NCBI GenBank assembly: GCA_002470465.1
Contig: DKMD01000017.1
Span: 62,001-126,000 of the forward strand
Length of the DNA: 64,000 nt
DNA from: Pluralibacter sp. UBA7423
GTDB taxonomy: Bacteria > Pseudomonadota > Gammaproteobacteria > Enterobacterales > Enterobacteriaceae
Direction: 5' to 3'
The notes under the pieces were generated by a model. It was not told the origin of the DNA, did no database searches, and was given only the letters and a program-made list of their open reading frames with translations. Shown piece after piece: positions 17,131-25,864 of the stretch. Position numbers and translations under genes: made by a program. Position 1 is the first letter of the stretch; the number at the start of each line of letters is the position of its first letter.

Positions 17131-17844
17131 TTATTCGACGGTATGCGGGCTGAGTAAACGACCGAGACCTGCCAGCAGCGTATCGAGGATCAGCGCAAAC
17201 AGCGCCGTGGCGACCGCACCCAGAATCAGCGTCGGGAAATCATTGAGATAAATGCCGGGGAAAATCAGCTCACCGTAGCTGCTGGCGCCAATCAGGAACG
17301 CCAGCGGTGCCGTACCGACGTTGATGGCGGTAGCGATACGAATGCCCGACAGCATCACGGGCCAGGCATTAGGCAGCTCGACCTGCATCAGCCGCTGCCA
17401 CTTGGTCATGCCGATACCGTTGGCGGCTTCCAGCAGCGATCCTGGCACTGAACGCAGCCCGGCGTAGGTATTGCGCACAATGGGCAGAAGTGAAGCAAGG
17501 AACAGCGCCACGATGGCGGGTTTATCGCCGATGCCAACCACCACCATTGCCAGCGCCAGCACCGCCAAAGGAGGCAGGGTGTTACCGATATTGAAAATCT
17601 GCATCACGTATTCCGCTATGCCCCTGGCAGCAGGACGGCTGAGCAAAATTCCGCTGGGAATACCGACTAACAGTGCGAAAAACATCGAGGAAAAGACGAG
17701 GATCAGGTGCTGTTGGCCGAGATAGAGCAAATCTACTTTACGTTCGCGGATCGTCTCCAGGCCAATTCCCCACGTGAGTAACGCCAGGACCACGATAATT
17801 GCGCCGATAAACAGCAGCGCGCGGGTCAGTAATGAGCTTTGCAT
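17131..17844 (-). CDS. osmY: OsmU permease OsmY (not the E. coli stress protein of that name)
   Basis: This 237-residue BPD permease has an EAA loop ([26 protein letters not shown]) and about six helices. It is the first gene of the osmYXWV transcription unit, 19 bases before osmX. The Salmonella name collides with the unrelated E. coli osmY. The 285 bases upstream (17845–18129) hold the promoter region; a TATAGG hexamer about 75 bases before the start is a weak -10 candidate. No confident operator could be read. Confidence 0.87.
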   Translation of the reverse strand: MQSSLLTRALLFIGAIIVVLALLTWGIGLETIRERKVDLLYLGQQHLILVFSSMFFALLVGIPSGILLSRPAARGIAEYVMQIFNIGNTLPPLAVLALAMVVVGIGDKPAIVALFLASLLPIVRNTYAGLRSVPGSLLEAANGIGMTKWQRLMQVELPNAWPVMLSGIRIATAINVGTAPLAFLIGASSYGELIFPGIYLNDFPTLILGAVATALFALILDTLLAGLGRLLSPHTVE

Positions 17845-18102
17845 TGCAGATGTGTCTCCCTGTGCATGCTTATAAGTGTTGTAATGCCATGTTCCGGCAG
17901 GGTTTCAGACCTATAGCAAGCGATTGGGAAGGATTCCAGAAAGAGGCCGAAATAAGCGAGCAGGGCGCTGATTGTAAATGAGGTGTTACGCCTTAGAGCA
18001 TAACGGCTGAAGGGTCAATGAACAGAAAAGTCTTAAAACGGAAAAGGAAAAGTGACATTGTCACAATTTAGGGCGGGCAGGTGGCTGAAATTTAAGTTAA
18101 GT

Positions 18103-18121
18103 CGCCCGCATGCGGCGGGCG
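18103..18121 (-). terminator. Hairpin after dmsD
   Basis: CGCCCGC-ATGCG-GCGGGCG forms a 7-bp GC stem eight bases after the dmsD stop. Downstream on the dmsD strand is a moderately T-rich tract. It is a weak terminator candidate. Confidence 0.45.
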
Positions 18122-18129
18122 TAAGGGCA

Positions 18130-18744
18130 TTAGCGGTAAAGCTTTTTGTCGGCCACCGGCACCAGCAGCTGCGTTTGCCAGAAAGCCAGAGTCTGCTGCG
18201 TCAGCTTGCCGAGTGCTTCGTAAAACGGATGACCTGCCTGGGCCACAAACTCCTCAAGAAATCGGCCTGACCATGGCAGAAGGTGCCAGCTCAGGAGCTG
18301 TTGCCACGCCTCCTCGCGCTGGTTTTCTTTCAGCCATGCGGCCAGCATCAGCAGCGTGCCAAAGTGATCTTCCGGTTCGTTCTGCTGGGCTTCAAAAGCA
18401 ACCCCGTTTTCGCGCATCCACTGACGCAGAGCGAGAGTAGAGTCACCAAACAGCACATTTTCCCGATCCAGCCAGACGGAGCCCCATGGCGGTGAGGGCA
18501 ATGCGTAAGGGCCGATGAAAAGACGCTGAAAAGCGTCGCTTAGCGGCTCCGGGGATTCAGCCTGAAAGGCGTTGATCAGCGCTGCATTGAAGGGGATGGA
18601 TTCTGGCCACTCCTGCGCCCAGCTGCCGTCGCGAAAGGCGCTGACCAGCGGGCGCATGTTTTCACTTTGTGGGTCGTAATAAAACAGACCGCCGAGCACG
18701 CGGCCCGTAACGGCAATGGCTTTAACGAATTTCGGTTGAGACAT
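18130..18744 (-). CDS. dmsD: Tat proofreading chaperone DmsD
   Basis: This 204-residue all-helical TorD-family chaperone binds the twin-arginine signal of DMSO reductase-type catalytic subunits and holds them until the molybdenum cofactor is inserted. The family blocks WGSVWLDRENVLFGDS and EPEDHFG are intact. The client is presumably the reductase encoded upstream (18911–21355), separated only by a BIME. In E. coli ynfG and ynfH lie between the reductases and dmsD; here they are absent. Confidence 0.92.
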   Translation of the reverse strand: MSQPKFVKAIAVTGRVLGGLFYYDPQSENMRPLVSAFRDGSWAQEWPESIPFNAALINAFQAESPEPLSDAFQRLFIGPYALPSPPWGSVWLDRENVLFGDSTLALRQWMRENGVAFEAQQNEPEDHFGTLLMLAAWLKENQREEAWQQLLSWHLLPWSGRFLEEFVAQAGHPFYEALGKLTQQTLAFWQTQLLVPVADKKLYR

Positions 18745-18829
18745 AACGATTTTCCTGATGTCGGCGGGATACCTTCCGCCGGGTTTTCAATGTGAGTAAT
18801 TATAACCAACAGACAGCGCGGGGAGCATT

Positions 18830-18897
18830 GCCCGGTGGCGCTCTGCTTACCGGGCCTACAGGAATATGTAGGCCCGGCAAACAACGTGCCGCCGGGC
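18830..18897. repeat. BIME: two inverted REP units
   Basis: GCCCGGTGGCG to TTACCGGGC (18830–18855) and TAGGCCCGGCAAA to GCCGCCGGGC (18869–18897) form two REP palindromes in opposite orientation. They fill the place where the iron–sulfur and anchor subunit genes stand in related genomes. Confidence 0.8.
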
Positions 18898-18910
18898 GAG
18901 ACTGAAGGTT

Positions 18911-21355
18911 CTACACCTTCTCAATCTGCACGAGGTTGGTGTGCTGAGGGTTACCTTTCGCCAGCGGCGAGGGTCGATGCGTTGTCAGGGTGTTAATGCA
19001 GGCACCATGATCGACACGATCGCCGCTCATGCTGGCGTCGTGCCACGCGCCCTGGCCCATCGCGCTGACGCCCGGCATGATACGCGGTGTGACTTTCGCC
19101 TCAATGCGCAGTTCGCCACGATCGTTAAACACGCGCACCTTATCACCATTGCGGATGCCGCGTTTGGCCGCGTCCAGTGGATTCAGCCACACTTCCTGAC
19201 GGCAGGCGGCCTGCAGCACATCGACGTTGCCGTAGCTGGAGTGGGTCCGGGCTTTGTAGTGGAAGCCAAACAGCTGGAGCGGATATTCGCGGCGCTCGGG
19301 GGCATCCCAGCCGTCGAAGGTGGAGGCATAAACCGGCAGCGGGCTGATGGTGTCATCTTTTTCCAGATCCCAGCTTTCAGCAATTTTCGCCAGCCGTTCA
19401 GAGTAGATTTCAATTTTTCCCGACGGTGTTTTCAGCGGGTTTGCTTCTGGATCTTTGCGGAAGTCCTGGTAGGCAACAAAATGGCCTTTGGGGTCTTTGC
19501 GCTTGTAGATGCCCATCGCTTTAAGCGCTTCGTAAGACGGCAGCTGCGGGTCTTTGGCAACCATTTTGGCATACAGGTACTGCAGCCATTCGGCCTGGGT
19601 GCGGCCTTCAGTAAATTTCTGGTGAACGTCTGCGCCAAGCCGTTTAGCCACTTCGCTCAGGATCCAGTAAATCGGCTTACGCTCGAACTTCTCGCGGGTG
19701 GCGGGCTGGATGAAAATCAGATAGCCCATATTGCCTGCGTAGTCGTTGGGGATGATGTCTTCCTGCTCGACGGTCATCAGGTCCGGCAGCAGCAGATCGG
19801 CGTATTTCGCTGAGGCGGTCATGAAGTTTTCGATGACCACAATCATCTCGCATTTTTTGTCATCCTGGAGGATGTCATGAGTGCGGTTGATCTGCGAGTG
19901 CTGGTTGATGATGGTGTTACCCGCGTAGTTCCAGATGAACTTAATTGGTACGTCCAGCTTGTCTTTGCCGCGCACGCCGTCACGGGTTGCGGTCATTTCG
20001 GCTCCGCGCTCGATGGCATCGGTCCAGGTAAAGCAGGAGATGGCGGTTTTTACCGGGTTTGTCAGCACCGGCATGCGCTCGATGGTGATGGTGTAGGTGG
20101 ATTCACGTGCGCCGCTGTTGCCGCCGCTAATACCGACGTTACCGGTCAGGATGGGTAGCATTGCGATGGCGCGGGCAGTGAGTTCGCCGTTGGCCTGGCG
20201 CTGTGGGCCCCAGCCCTGGCAGATATAGGCCGGCTTAGCGGTACCGATTTCACGCGCCAGCTTGATAATTTTATCCGCCGGAATACCGGTGATGCGTGAA
20301 GCCCATTCCGGTGTTTTGGCTGTTGCATCATCACTCTGGCCCAGAATCCAGGCTTTGTAATGGCCGTTAGCGGGTGCGCCTTCCGGCAGCGTTTTTTCAT
20401 CGTAGCCGACGCAGTATTTATCAAGGAAAGGCTGATCCACGAGGTTTTCGCTGATTAACACCCATGCCATACCGGCGACCAGCGCGGCGTCCGTGCCCGG
20501 CCGGATTGGCACCCATTCGTCTTCACGGCCTGCGGCAGTATCGGTGTAGCGCGGGTCGATGACGATCATGCGGGCATTGGAACGTTCACGCGCCTGTTCC
20601 AGATAGTACGTGATGCCGCCGCCGCTCATGCGCGTTTCCGCCGGGTTATTACCGAACATCACCACCAGCTGGCTGTTTTCAATGTCCGAAGTGCTGTTGC
20701 CGTCGTTGGAGCCATAGGTGTAAGGCATGGCGCAGGCAATCTGCGCTGTACTGTAGGTTCCGTACTGATTAAGGGAGCCGCCGTAGCAGTTCATCAGGCG
20801 TGCCACCAGCGATGCGGAAGGAGAAGAGCGGGTGATGTTGCCGCCGACGATCCCGGATGTGTAGTTTATGTAGACGGCCTCATTGCCGTACTCTTTAACC
20901 ACATGCTTCAGGCTGTCTGCCAGTATATCCAGCGCTTCCGTCCAGCTGATGCGCTCAAATTTTCCCTCTCCGCGTTTGCCAACGCGTTTCATCGGGTAGT
21001 TCAGGCGTTCCGGGTGATTAATGCGACGGCGGATGGAGCGCCCGCGCAGGCACGCACGGACCTGATGATCGCCGTAAATGTCTTCGCCGGTGTTATCGGT
21101 TTCAACCCAATAAACTTCATCATCGCGCACGTGCAGACGCAGCGCACACCGGCTGCCGCAGTTAACCGAACAGGCACCCCAGACGACTTTATCGTCAGCC
21201 TGAGTGGCTTGCTGGACGGCTGCCGCTGCGCTTTTAAGGGTAAAAGGTAAAGAGATGCCGCTGGCGGCGAGCGCCAGAGAACCGAGTGCGGAGGATTTGA
21301 TCAAAGAACGGCGACTGATCCCGCCTGGGTGTTCATGCTGGTTTTGTTCAGACAT
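18911..21355 (-). CDS. ynfE: Tat-exported DMSO/selenate reductase-type molybdoenzyme, YnfE/YnfF/DmsA family
   Basis: This 814-residue catalytic subunit of the DMSO reductase family carries a bis-MGD molybdenum cofactor. The twin-arginine signal is SRRSLIKS (residues 14–21). A 4Fe-4S site is formed by C62, C66, C70 and C102. The serine in YGTYSTAQ (S202) is the expected molybdenum ligand. E. coli YnfE/YnfF reduce selenate and form complexes with YnfG and YnfH. Here no B or C subunit gene follows. A GGAGTGAACA ribosome-binding site precedes the ATG. Assignment between ynfE, ynfF and dmsA cannot be settled by eye; the ynf location decides the name. Confidence 0.85.
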   Translation of the reverse strand: MSEQNQHEHPGGISRRSLIKSSALGSLALAASGISLPFTLKSAAAAVQQATQADDKVVWGACSVNCGSRCALRLHVRDDEVYWVETDNTGEDIYGDHQVRACLRGRSIRRRINHPERLNYPMKRVGKRGEGKFERISWTEALDILADSLKHVVKEYGNEAVYINYTSGIVGGNITRSSPSASLVARLMNCYGGSLNQYGTYSTAQIACAMPYTYGSNDGNSTSDIENSQLVVMFGNNPAETRMSGGGITYYLEQARERSNARMIVIDPRYTDTAAGREDEWVPIRPGTDAALVAGMAWVLISENLVDQPFLDKYCVGYDEKTLPEGAPANGHYKAWILGQSDDATAKTPEWASRITGIPADKIIKLAREIGTAKPAYICQGWGPQRQANGELTARAIAMLPILTGNVGISGGNSGARESTYTITIERMPVLTNPVKTAISCFTWTDAIERGAEMTATRDGVRGKDKLDVPIKFIWNYAGNTIINQHSQINRTHDILQDDKKCEMIVVIENFMTASAKYADLLLPDLMTVEQEDIIPNDYAGNMGYLIFIQPATREKFERKPIYWILSEVAKRLGADVHQKFTEGRTQAEWLQYLYAKMVAKDPQLPSYEALKAMGIYKRKDPKGHFVAYQDFRKDPEANPLKTPSGKIEIYSERLAKIAESWDLEKDDTISPLPVYASTFDGWDAPERREYPLQLFGFHYKARTHSSYGNVDVLQAACRQEVWLNPLDAAKRGIRNGDKVRVFNDRGELRIEAKVTPRIMPGVSAMGQGAWHDASMSGDRVDHGACINTLTTHRPSPLAKGNPQHTNLVQIEKV

Positions 21356-21437
21356 TGTTCACTCCATCGTTGTCATTATTAGCCGGACGCGATCGCGGCT
21401 TTTGGATGGAGGGATGTTACTTACTTAGGAGTATGCA

Positions 21438-21470
21438 GATATTATCCCTGGTCAAGCCAGAGATAATATC
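21438..21470. promoter_or_regulatory. 33-bp imperfect inverted repeat between ynfD and ynfE
   Basis: Arms GATATTATCCCTGG and CCAGAGATAATATC flank a TCAAG centre, with one mismatched pair. It lies 17 bases after the ynfD stop and about 83 bases before the ynfE start, both on the minus strand. There is no T-run after the stem, so an operator for the ynfE promoter is at least as likely as a ynfD terminator. Confidence 0.6.
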
Positions 21471-21486
21471 TTTCGTTTGCAGGGGG

Positions 21487-21744
21487 CTATTGCTGATCGT
21501 TGCCGCTGCGGGTATAGAGAATTTTAAAGGTATCGTTGGCGCAGTGGCCGACGACCTGAGCATCCTGACGATCGGCCTGATCGTTGGGCACAATGTCCAG
21601 CGTAAAGCCGTTCTCCGGCACGCCGTTATTCACAATTTTCTGCTGAATGTCTTCCTTTACGCGCTCGCAGGACTCGGGGGCCGCGGCGAAGGCGGGCGCA
21701 GACACGGCCAGCAGCAGGGCAACCAGACAGTGAGTCGTTTTCAT
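21487..21744 (-). CDS. ynfD: DUF1161 periplasmic protein YnfD
   Basis: This 85-residue secreted protein has a signal peptide ending APAFA, then a mature part with two cysteines (SCERV and GHCAND) that probably form a disulfide. It corresponds to E. coli YnfD. Two in-frame ATGs exist. The upstream one (21750) abuts AAGGAG directly, while the chosen one has proper six-base spacing. Function is unknown. Confidence 0.85.
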   Translation of the reverse strand: MKTTHCLVALLLAVSAPAFAAAPESCERVKEDIQQKIVNNGVPENGFTLDIVPNDQADRQDAQVVGHCANDTFKILYTRSGNDQQ

Positions 21745-21847
21745 ACGCATCTCCTTATCGCTGAGTGAGATAAAAGCATAGCACCCTTAGTGTAAAGTGC
21801 TGTATTTGCTAATATGATTGAGAAAATTCTAACGTGAAGGACGCGCT

Positions 21848-22558
21848 GTGAAGAAACTGCTGTTCGTGCTACCGCTGATGAGCCTGCTCACCGCCTGCGA
21901 CAATGCCTCGGGGCCGGTAGCCTTTACGCCGGAGATGGCCAGTTTTTCCAATGAGTTTGATTTCGATCCCCTGCGTGGGCCGGTCAAAGATTTCAGGCAG
22001 ACGCTGATGAATGAAAAGGGTGAAGTCACTAAGCGCGTCAGCGCCCGCCTTTCTGAAGAGGGCTGCTTTGATCTCATTGAGCTGCACGATCTGGAGAATA
22101 ATACCGGGGCGACGCTCGTGCTGGACGCCAACTACTATCTCGACGGCACAACTCAGGAAAAGCGCATTTTGTTGCAGGGCAAATGCCAGCTTGCGGGGAT
22201 GCCGACGGCGGGCGTAACGTGGGATACGGACGACAACGGCTTTATCGTTGCCGCGCACGGCAAAGAATTTACCGTGGATTATCGCTATGACAAAGACGGC
22301 TATCCGCTGGGTAAAACGACCGTCAGCGGCAAAGAAACGCTGAAGGTGATCGCCGCGCCGCCGAAAGACGCGCTTAAAAAGCTGGACTACACTGCGGTCA
22401 GCCTGCTGAATGACAAAACGATCGGTAACGTGGCGCAGACCTGCGACTACGACAGGCACAACAACCCGCTGAGCTGTGATTTAGAGATAGTGGATGACAG
22501 TGCAAAGCCGCCTGTTACCCGGCATTACACCATCAAAAACACCATTGAATATTATTGA
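21848..22558 (+). CDS. ynfC: UPF0257 lipoprotein YnfC
   Basis: This 236-residue lipoprotein has lipobox LLTAC (Cys 17), followed by a mostly beta, negatively charged mature chain. The length equals that of E. coli YnfC. Its function is unknown. Its last seven bases overlap the end of speG on the other strand. Confidence 0.9.
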   Translation: MKKLLFVLPLMSLLTACDNASGPVAFTPEMASFSNEFDFDPLRGPVKDFRQTLMNEKGEVTKRVSARLSEEGCFDLIELHDLENNTGATLVLDANYYLDGTTQEKRILLQGKCQLAGMPTAGVTWDTDDNGFIVAAHGKEFTVDYRYDKDGYPLGKTTVSGKETLKVIAAPPKDALKKLDYTAVSLLNDKTIGNVAQTCDYDRHNNPLSCDLEIVDDSAKPPVTRHYTIKNTIEYY

Positions 22559-23106
22559 GCCGTGGGTTTCAGCAGCGTGTGGCCCTTGTGTTTGGGCAGA
22601 TACTGATGCTGGAACAGGCACATACGAATGGTGTTGCGGTATTCCCCGTTAATGAAAAACTCATGGATGAGTTCGCCTTCCACCTGGAAACCGAGCTTGC
22701 GATAGATATGGATCGCTTTTTCGTTCTCTTTATCCACAATCAGGTAGAGTTTGTAGAGATTGAGCACGGTGAAGCCGTAATCCATCGCCAGCTGCGCGGC
22801 TTTTGTGGCGAGCCCTTTACCCTGAAAGTCCGGGGAAATGATGATCTGGAACTCGGCGCGGCGGTGAACGTGGTTAATTTCCACTAATTCCACCAGACCC
22901 GCTTTCTCGCCGTTGCACTCGATAACAAATCGTCGTTCGCTCTGATCGTGAATGTGTTTATCGTAGAGGTCAGAAAGCTCAACAAACGCCTCGTAGGGTT
23001 CCTCGAACCAGTAGCGCATAACGCTGGCGTTGTTATCCAGCTGATGTACAAAGCGCAGATCTTCGCGTTCCAGCGGGCGCAGCCTAACGGTATAAGCATC
23101 GGCCAT
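22552..23106 (-). CDS. speG: Spermidine N1-acetyltransferase SpeG
   Basis: This 184-residue GNAT enzyme acetylates spermidine (and spermine) with acetyl-CoA, which relieves polyamine toxicity. The acetyl-CoA-binding block [13 protein letters not shown] is present, as are the YKLYLIVD and [13 protein letters not shown] strands typical of SpeG. It is transcribed convergently with ynfC. Together with mdtJI at the left end, the window holds two polyamine-detoxifying functions. Confidence 0.93.
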   Translation of the reverse strand: MADAYTVRLRPLEREDLRFVHQLDNNASVMRYWFEEPYEAFVELSDLYDKHIHDQSERRFVIECNGEKAGLVELVEINHVHRRAEFQIIISPDFQGKGLATKAAQLAMDYGFTVLNLYKLYLIVDKENEKAIHIYRKLGFQVEGELIHEFFINGEYRNTIRMCLFQHQYLPKHKGHTLLKPTAQ

Positions 23107-23161
23107 GTGATGTCCTTTTTAAGTCGACAGAAGAAGGGCGCCGATGGGCGCCCTTGAGGAA

Positions 23162-23503
23162 TTACGGCACTAGCGGACGACCGGTGGTGCGGTCGAGGCA
23201 GCGCAGGGTATTCGGTTCCCAGTACGCGTTCAGGTTTGCGCTCTTCTCGCACTTGTCGCGGGTATCAAAGGCCACGTCGGTTTTATCCCACTCTTTCTCA
23301 ACGCGGGTGTTCACCTTCTGACGAAGGGAACGGGTATCGTTCCACTGCTCCTTGTCCATCGCCGCATTCTGCTTACTCTGCGCGCTGTCACCGGACTCAA
23401 TGATGAGTTTGCTGGTGTCCGCAGATGCAGTCGCGGTATACACGATGGCACCCAGTGCCAGCATAGCCGTCAGGCACAGGCGTTTGCTAAGGGTCACTTT
23501 CAT
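23162..23503 (-). CDS. ynfB: UPF0482 periplasmic protein YnfB
   Basis: This 113-residue secreted protein has a signal peptide (about 28 residues, ending ATASA) and a mature domain with two cysteines ([13 protein letters not shown] and TLRCLD). Length and pattern match E. coli YnfB. The start is set by the signal peptide; the frame is open further upstream but without a matching family segment. Function is unknown. Confidence 0.88.
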   Translation of the reverse strand: MKVTLSKRLCLTAMLALGAIVYTATASADTSKLIIESGDSAQSKQNAAMDKEQWNDTRSLRQKVNTRVEKEWDKTDVAFDTRDKCEKSANLNAYWEPNTLRCLDRTTGRPLVP

Positions 23504-23604
23504 TGCTGTTTCCTTTAGGGTGATAAAAACGGTAATCCCACACGCAGAGTTTACACCAACTCCTGAGCAGGGAATAGCCGCCTGGCGAGCTGACGCTGGG
23601 AGGG

Positions 23605-23820
23605 TCAGCAAGGACTGCTAAGCGTGGATTTATAGATTCGCACGGCCTCGTTTACGTCTTTGGTTTTAACGAAGCTGATTTTCTGCCCGTTGATGAAAAT
23701 GTCGTAGCCGTCCAGGTTGTAGCGAAACACAATCGTACTCCCGCGAAACCGCACGACTTTATCCTTTACGCCAATGCCCTGGCGGCGGAGCACCATCTTC
23801 GCCATTCTGTCGATACTCAT
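23605..23820 (-). CDS. Hypothetical 71-residue protein
   Basis: [16 protein letters not shown] is followed by alternating short hydrophobic strands ([27 protein letters not shown]) and a helical end. This suggests a small alpha/beta cytoplasmic protein. A GAGGTG ribosome-binding site lies eight bases before the ATG. It is divergent from ynfA, and ynfB follows 101 bases downstream on the same strand. No family recognised. Confidence 0.6.
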   Translation of the reverse strand: MSIDRMAKMVLRRQGIGVKDKVVRFRGSTIVFRYNLDGYDIFINGQKISFVKTKDVNEAVRIYKSTLSSPC

Positions 23821-23931
23821 CTTACTGCACCTCAATGGCCTCGGGACTTTCAGAGAGAAAAGCGATTCTCCCTTTATAAAGATTAATTTATCCTTAAGAA
23901 CTTTGCCGACTGTGGATGGAAATAATCCTTC

Positions 23932-24258
23932 ATGCTGAAAACGAGTCTGCTCTTCTTTGCCACCGCGCTATGCGAAATCATTGGCTGCTACCTGCCATGG
24001 CTGTGGCTAAAACGCGGGGCAACAGTGTGGCTGCTGCTACCCGCGGGCGTTTCGCTGGCGCTGTTTGTCTGGCTTTTGAGCCTGCATCCGGCGGCGAGTG
24101 GTCGGGTCTATGCCGCGTACGGCGGCGTTTATGTCTGCACTGCGCTGCTGTGGTTGCGCTATGTTGATGGCGTGCGTCTGAGCGTCTACGATTGGGCCGG
24201 GGCGGCGACTGCCCTGTGCGGTATGTTAATTATCGTGGCGGGCTGGGGTCGAGCCTGA
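23932..24258 (+). CDS. ynfA: UPF0060 inner-membrane protein YnfA
   Basis: This 108-residue protein has four membrane helices and a size close to SMR transporters. [20 protein letters not shown] has the helix-1 glutamate, and [17 protein letters not shown] is the family block. YnfA homologues have been reported as SMR-like efflux proteins in Shigella. Sequence and position agree with E. coli YnfA. Confidence 0.92.
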   Translation: MLKTSLLFFATALCEIIGCYLPWLWLKRGATVWLLLPAGVSLALFVWLLSLHPAASGRVYAAYGGVYVCTALLWLRYVDGVRLSVYDWAGAATALCGMLIIVAGWGRA

Positions 24259-24267
24259 CCCTGTTTC

Positions 24268-24292
24268 CCTCACTGTGGGACGGTGAGGGTTT
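24268..24292 (+). terminator. Probable terminator of ynfA
   Basis: CCCTCAC and GTGAGGG form a stem around an eight-base loop, followed by TTTCCT. The T-tract is short, so strength is doubtful. Confidence 0.45.
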
Positions 24293-24306
24293 CCTGAATG
24301 TTTCAT

Positions 24307-24354
24307 AATTGTGATCGTTCTGCATTTTCTTACCTGTTGTTCTTGTATGGTAGT
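24307..24354 (+). promoter_or_regulatory. CRP-like site plus candidate RspR operator, hexuronate importer gene
   Basis: AATTGTGATCGTTCTGCATT has a strong left CRP half-site (TGTGA at 24310). CTTGTATGGTAGT (24342–24354) is repeated exactly upstream of rspA with the same 32-bp offset. The TATGGT part could serve as a -10, which would put the CRP site near -41. Confidence 0.6.
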
Positions 24355-24422
24355 AGCCGGATTTGTTCCGCTACTTTGCGCATCCTGAACGGTGCGCACT
24401 CAAGACTGACAGGAGAGCGCGT

Positions 24423-25706
24423 ATGGCAATTGATGTGGTGGCAGAGGCGGGGCCTGCAAAGCCTGCCCGAATAAAAACGATTCAGACGGTGACCCTGGCA
24501 CTGCTGTTTATTGCCGGGATTGTGAATTTTCTCGACCGCTCATCGCTAAGCGTTGCCGGGGAGGCCATCCGCGGCGAGTTGGGCCTTTCGGCGACGGAAT
24601 TTGGTGTGCTGCTTTCAGCCTTCTCACTCTCATACGGTTTTTCGCAGTTGCCTGCGGGGATCCTGCTCGACCGCTTCGGGCCACGCGTGGTACTCGGAGC
24701 CGGGCTGATTTTCTGGTCCGCCATGCAGGCGCTGACCGGCGTAGTTAACTCCTTCAGCCACTTCATTTTACTGCGTATTGGTCTTGGCATCGGCGAAGCA
24801 CCGTTTATGCCCGCGGGGGTAAAGTCGATCAGTGACTGGTACGTACAAAAAGAACGCGGCACGGCGCTGGGTATCTTTAATTCTTCAACGGTGATTGGGC
24901 AGGCCATCGCCCCGCCAGCGCTGGTGGTGATGCAGCTGGCCTGGGGCTGGCGAACGATGTTTGTGGTGATTGGCCTGGCGGGGATTCTGGTCGGAATCTG
25001 CTGGTATGCCTGGTATCGCAACCGCGCGCAGTTCACCCTGAACGAGGACGAACGTGAGTACCTCTCCGCGCCCGTAGTGGCGAAGCCAAAGCTGGCGTTC
25101 AGCGAATGGCTGGCGTTATTTAAACGCCGGACCACCTGGGGCATGATCCTCGGCTTTTCTGGCGTGAACTATACCGGCTGGCTGTACATTGCCTGGCTCC
25201 CAGGATACCTGCAGGCGGAGCAGGGCCTCAGCCTGGCGAAAACAGGCTGGGTTGCTGCGATACCGTTTTTGGCCGCGGCGGTAGGCATGTGGACTAATGG
25301 CCTGGTGGTGGATGCGTTGGCGCGACGCGGCTATGACCTTGCGAAAACGCGTAAAACGGCCATCGTGTTGGGTCTCATCCTCTCGGCGCTGGGCACGCTG
25401 CTGGTGGTACAGTCGTCTTCTCCTGCCCAGGCCGTGGCCTTTATTTCGATGGCGCTGTTCTGCGTGCATTTTGCCGGAACGTCCGCCTGGGGACTGGTGC
25501 AGGTGATGGTCGCAGAAACCAAAGTGGCGTCCGTTGCGGCTATCCAGAACTTTGGCAGCTTTGTTTTTGCTTCCTTCGCGCCCATTGTCACCGGTTGGGT
25601 GGTCGACACCACGCACTCCTTTAACCTCGCACTGGTGATTGCCGCCTGTGTGACCTTTACCGGTGCGCTTTGCTATTTCTTCATCGTTAAAGACCGCATC
25701 GAATAA
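24423..25706 (+). CDS. MFS anion:cation symporter, hexuronate/glucarate type
   Basis: This is a 427-residue, 12-helix MFS importer of the ACS family (ExuT/GudP/GarP-like). It starts with the NFLDRSSLSVAG helix-1 motif and has LLDRFGPRVVLG in loop 2–3. The ATG at 24423 follows AGGAGAG; the frame is open upstream without such support. It is the first gene of the rsp cluster and has the same operator element as rspA, so it probably imports the substrate of that pathway (a hexuronate or hexonate). The exact sugar acid is inference. Confidence 0.85.
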   Translation: MAIDVVAEAGPAKPARIKTIQTVTLALLFIAGIVNFLDRSSLSVAGEAIRGELGLSATEFGVLLSAFSLSYGFSQLPAGILLDRFGPRVVLGAGLIFWSAMQALTGVVNSFSHFILLRIGLGIGEAPFMPAGVKSISDWYVQKERGTALGIFNSSTVIGQAIAPPALVVMQLAWGWRTMFVVIGLAGILVGICWYAWYRNRAQFTLNEDEREYLSAPVVAKPKLAFSEWLALFKRRTTWGMILGFSGVNYTGWLYIAWLPGYLQAEQGLSLAKTGWVAAIPFLAAAVGMWTNGLVVDALARRGYDLAKTRKTAIVLGLILSALGTLLVVQSSSPAQAVAFISMALFCVHFAGTSAWGLVQVMVAETKVASVAAIQNFGSFVFASFAPIVTGWVVDTTHSFNLALVIAACVTFTGALCYFFIVKDRIE

Positions 25707-25765
25707 CCCCTCTCTGGCCCGGTGCAGATCTGCTGCCGGGTTTCTCACTCCCTCGCTGGTTTCTT

Positions 25766-25813
25766 TTTTGTGATCTGCTGAACTCTTTTTGATCAATATA
25801 CTTGTATGGTAGT
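25766..25813 (+). promoter_or_regulatory. CRP-like site plus candidate RspR operator, rspA
   Basis: TTTTTTGTGATCTG gives a CRP half-site (TGTGA at 25769). The 13-mer CTTGTATGGTAGT starts 32 bases later (25801–25813), as at the importer promoter. If TATGGT is the -10, the CRP dyad centre falls near -41, a class II geometry. Confidence 0.6.
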
Positions 25814-25864
25814 TATCAAAGGCGCTAAGTTTCGCCCATAGACGATGAGACCTAAGGATCAAAA

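Noticed and set aside
18830..18897. Considered as a CRISPR-like or insertion-sequence remnant
   Set aside because: Only two inverted REP palindromes are present, with no regular spacing, no target duplication and no transposase frame.
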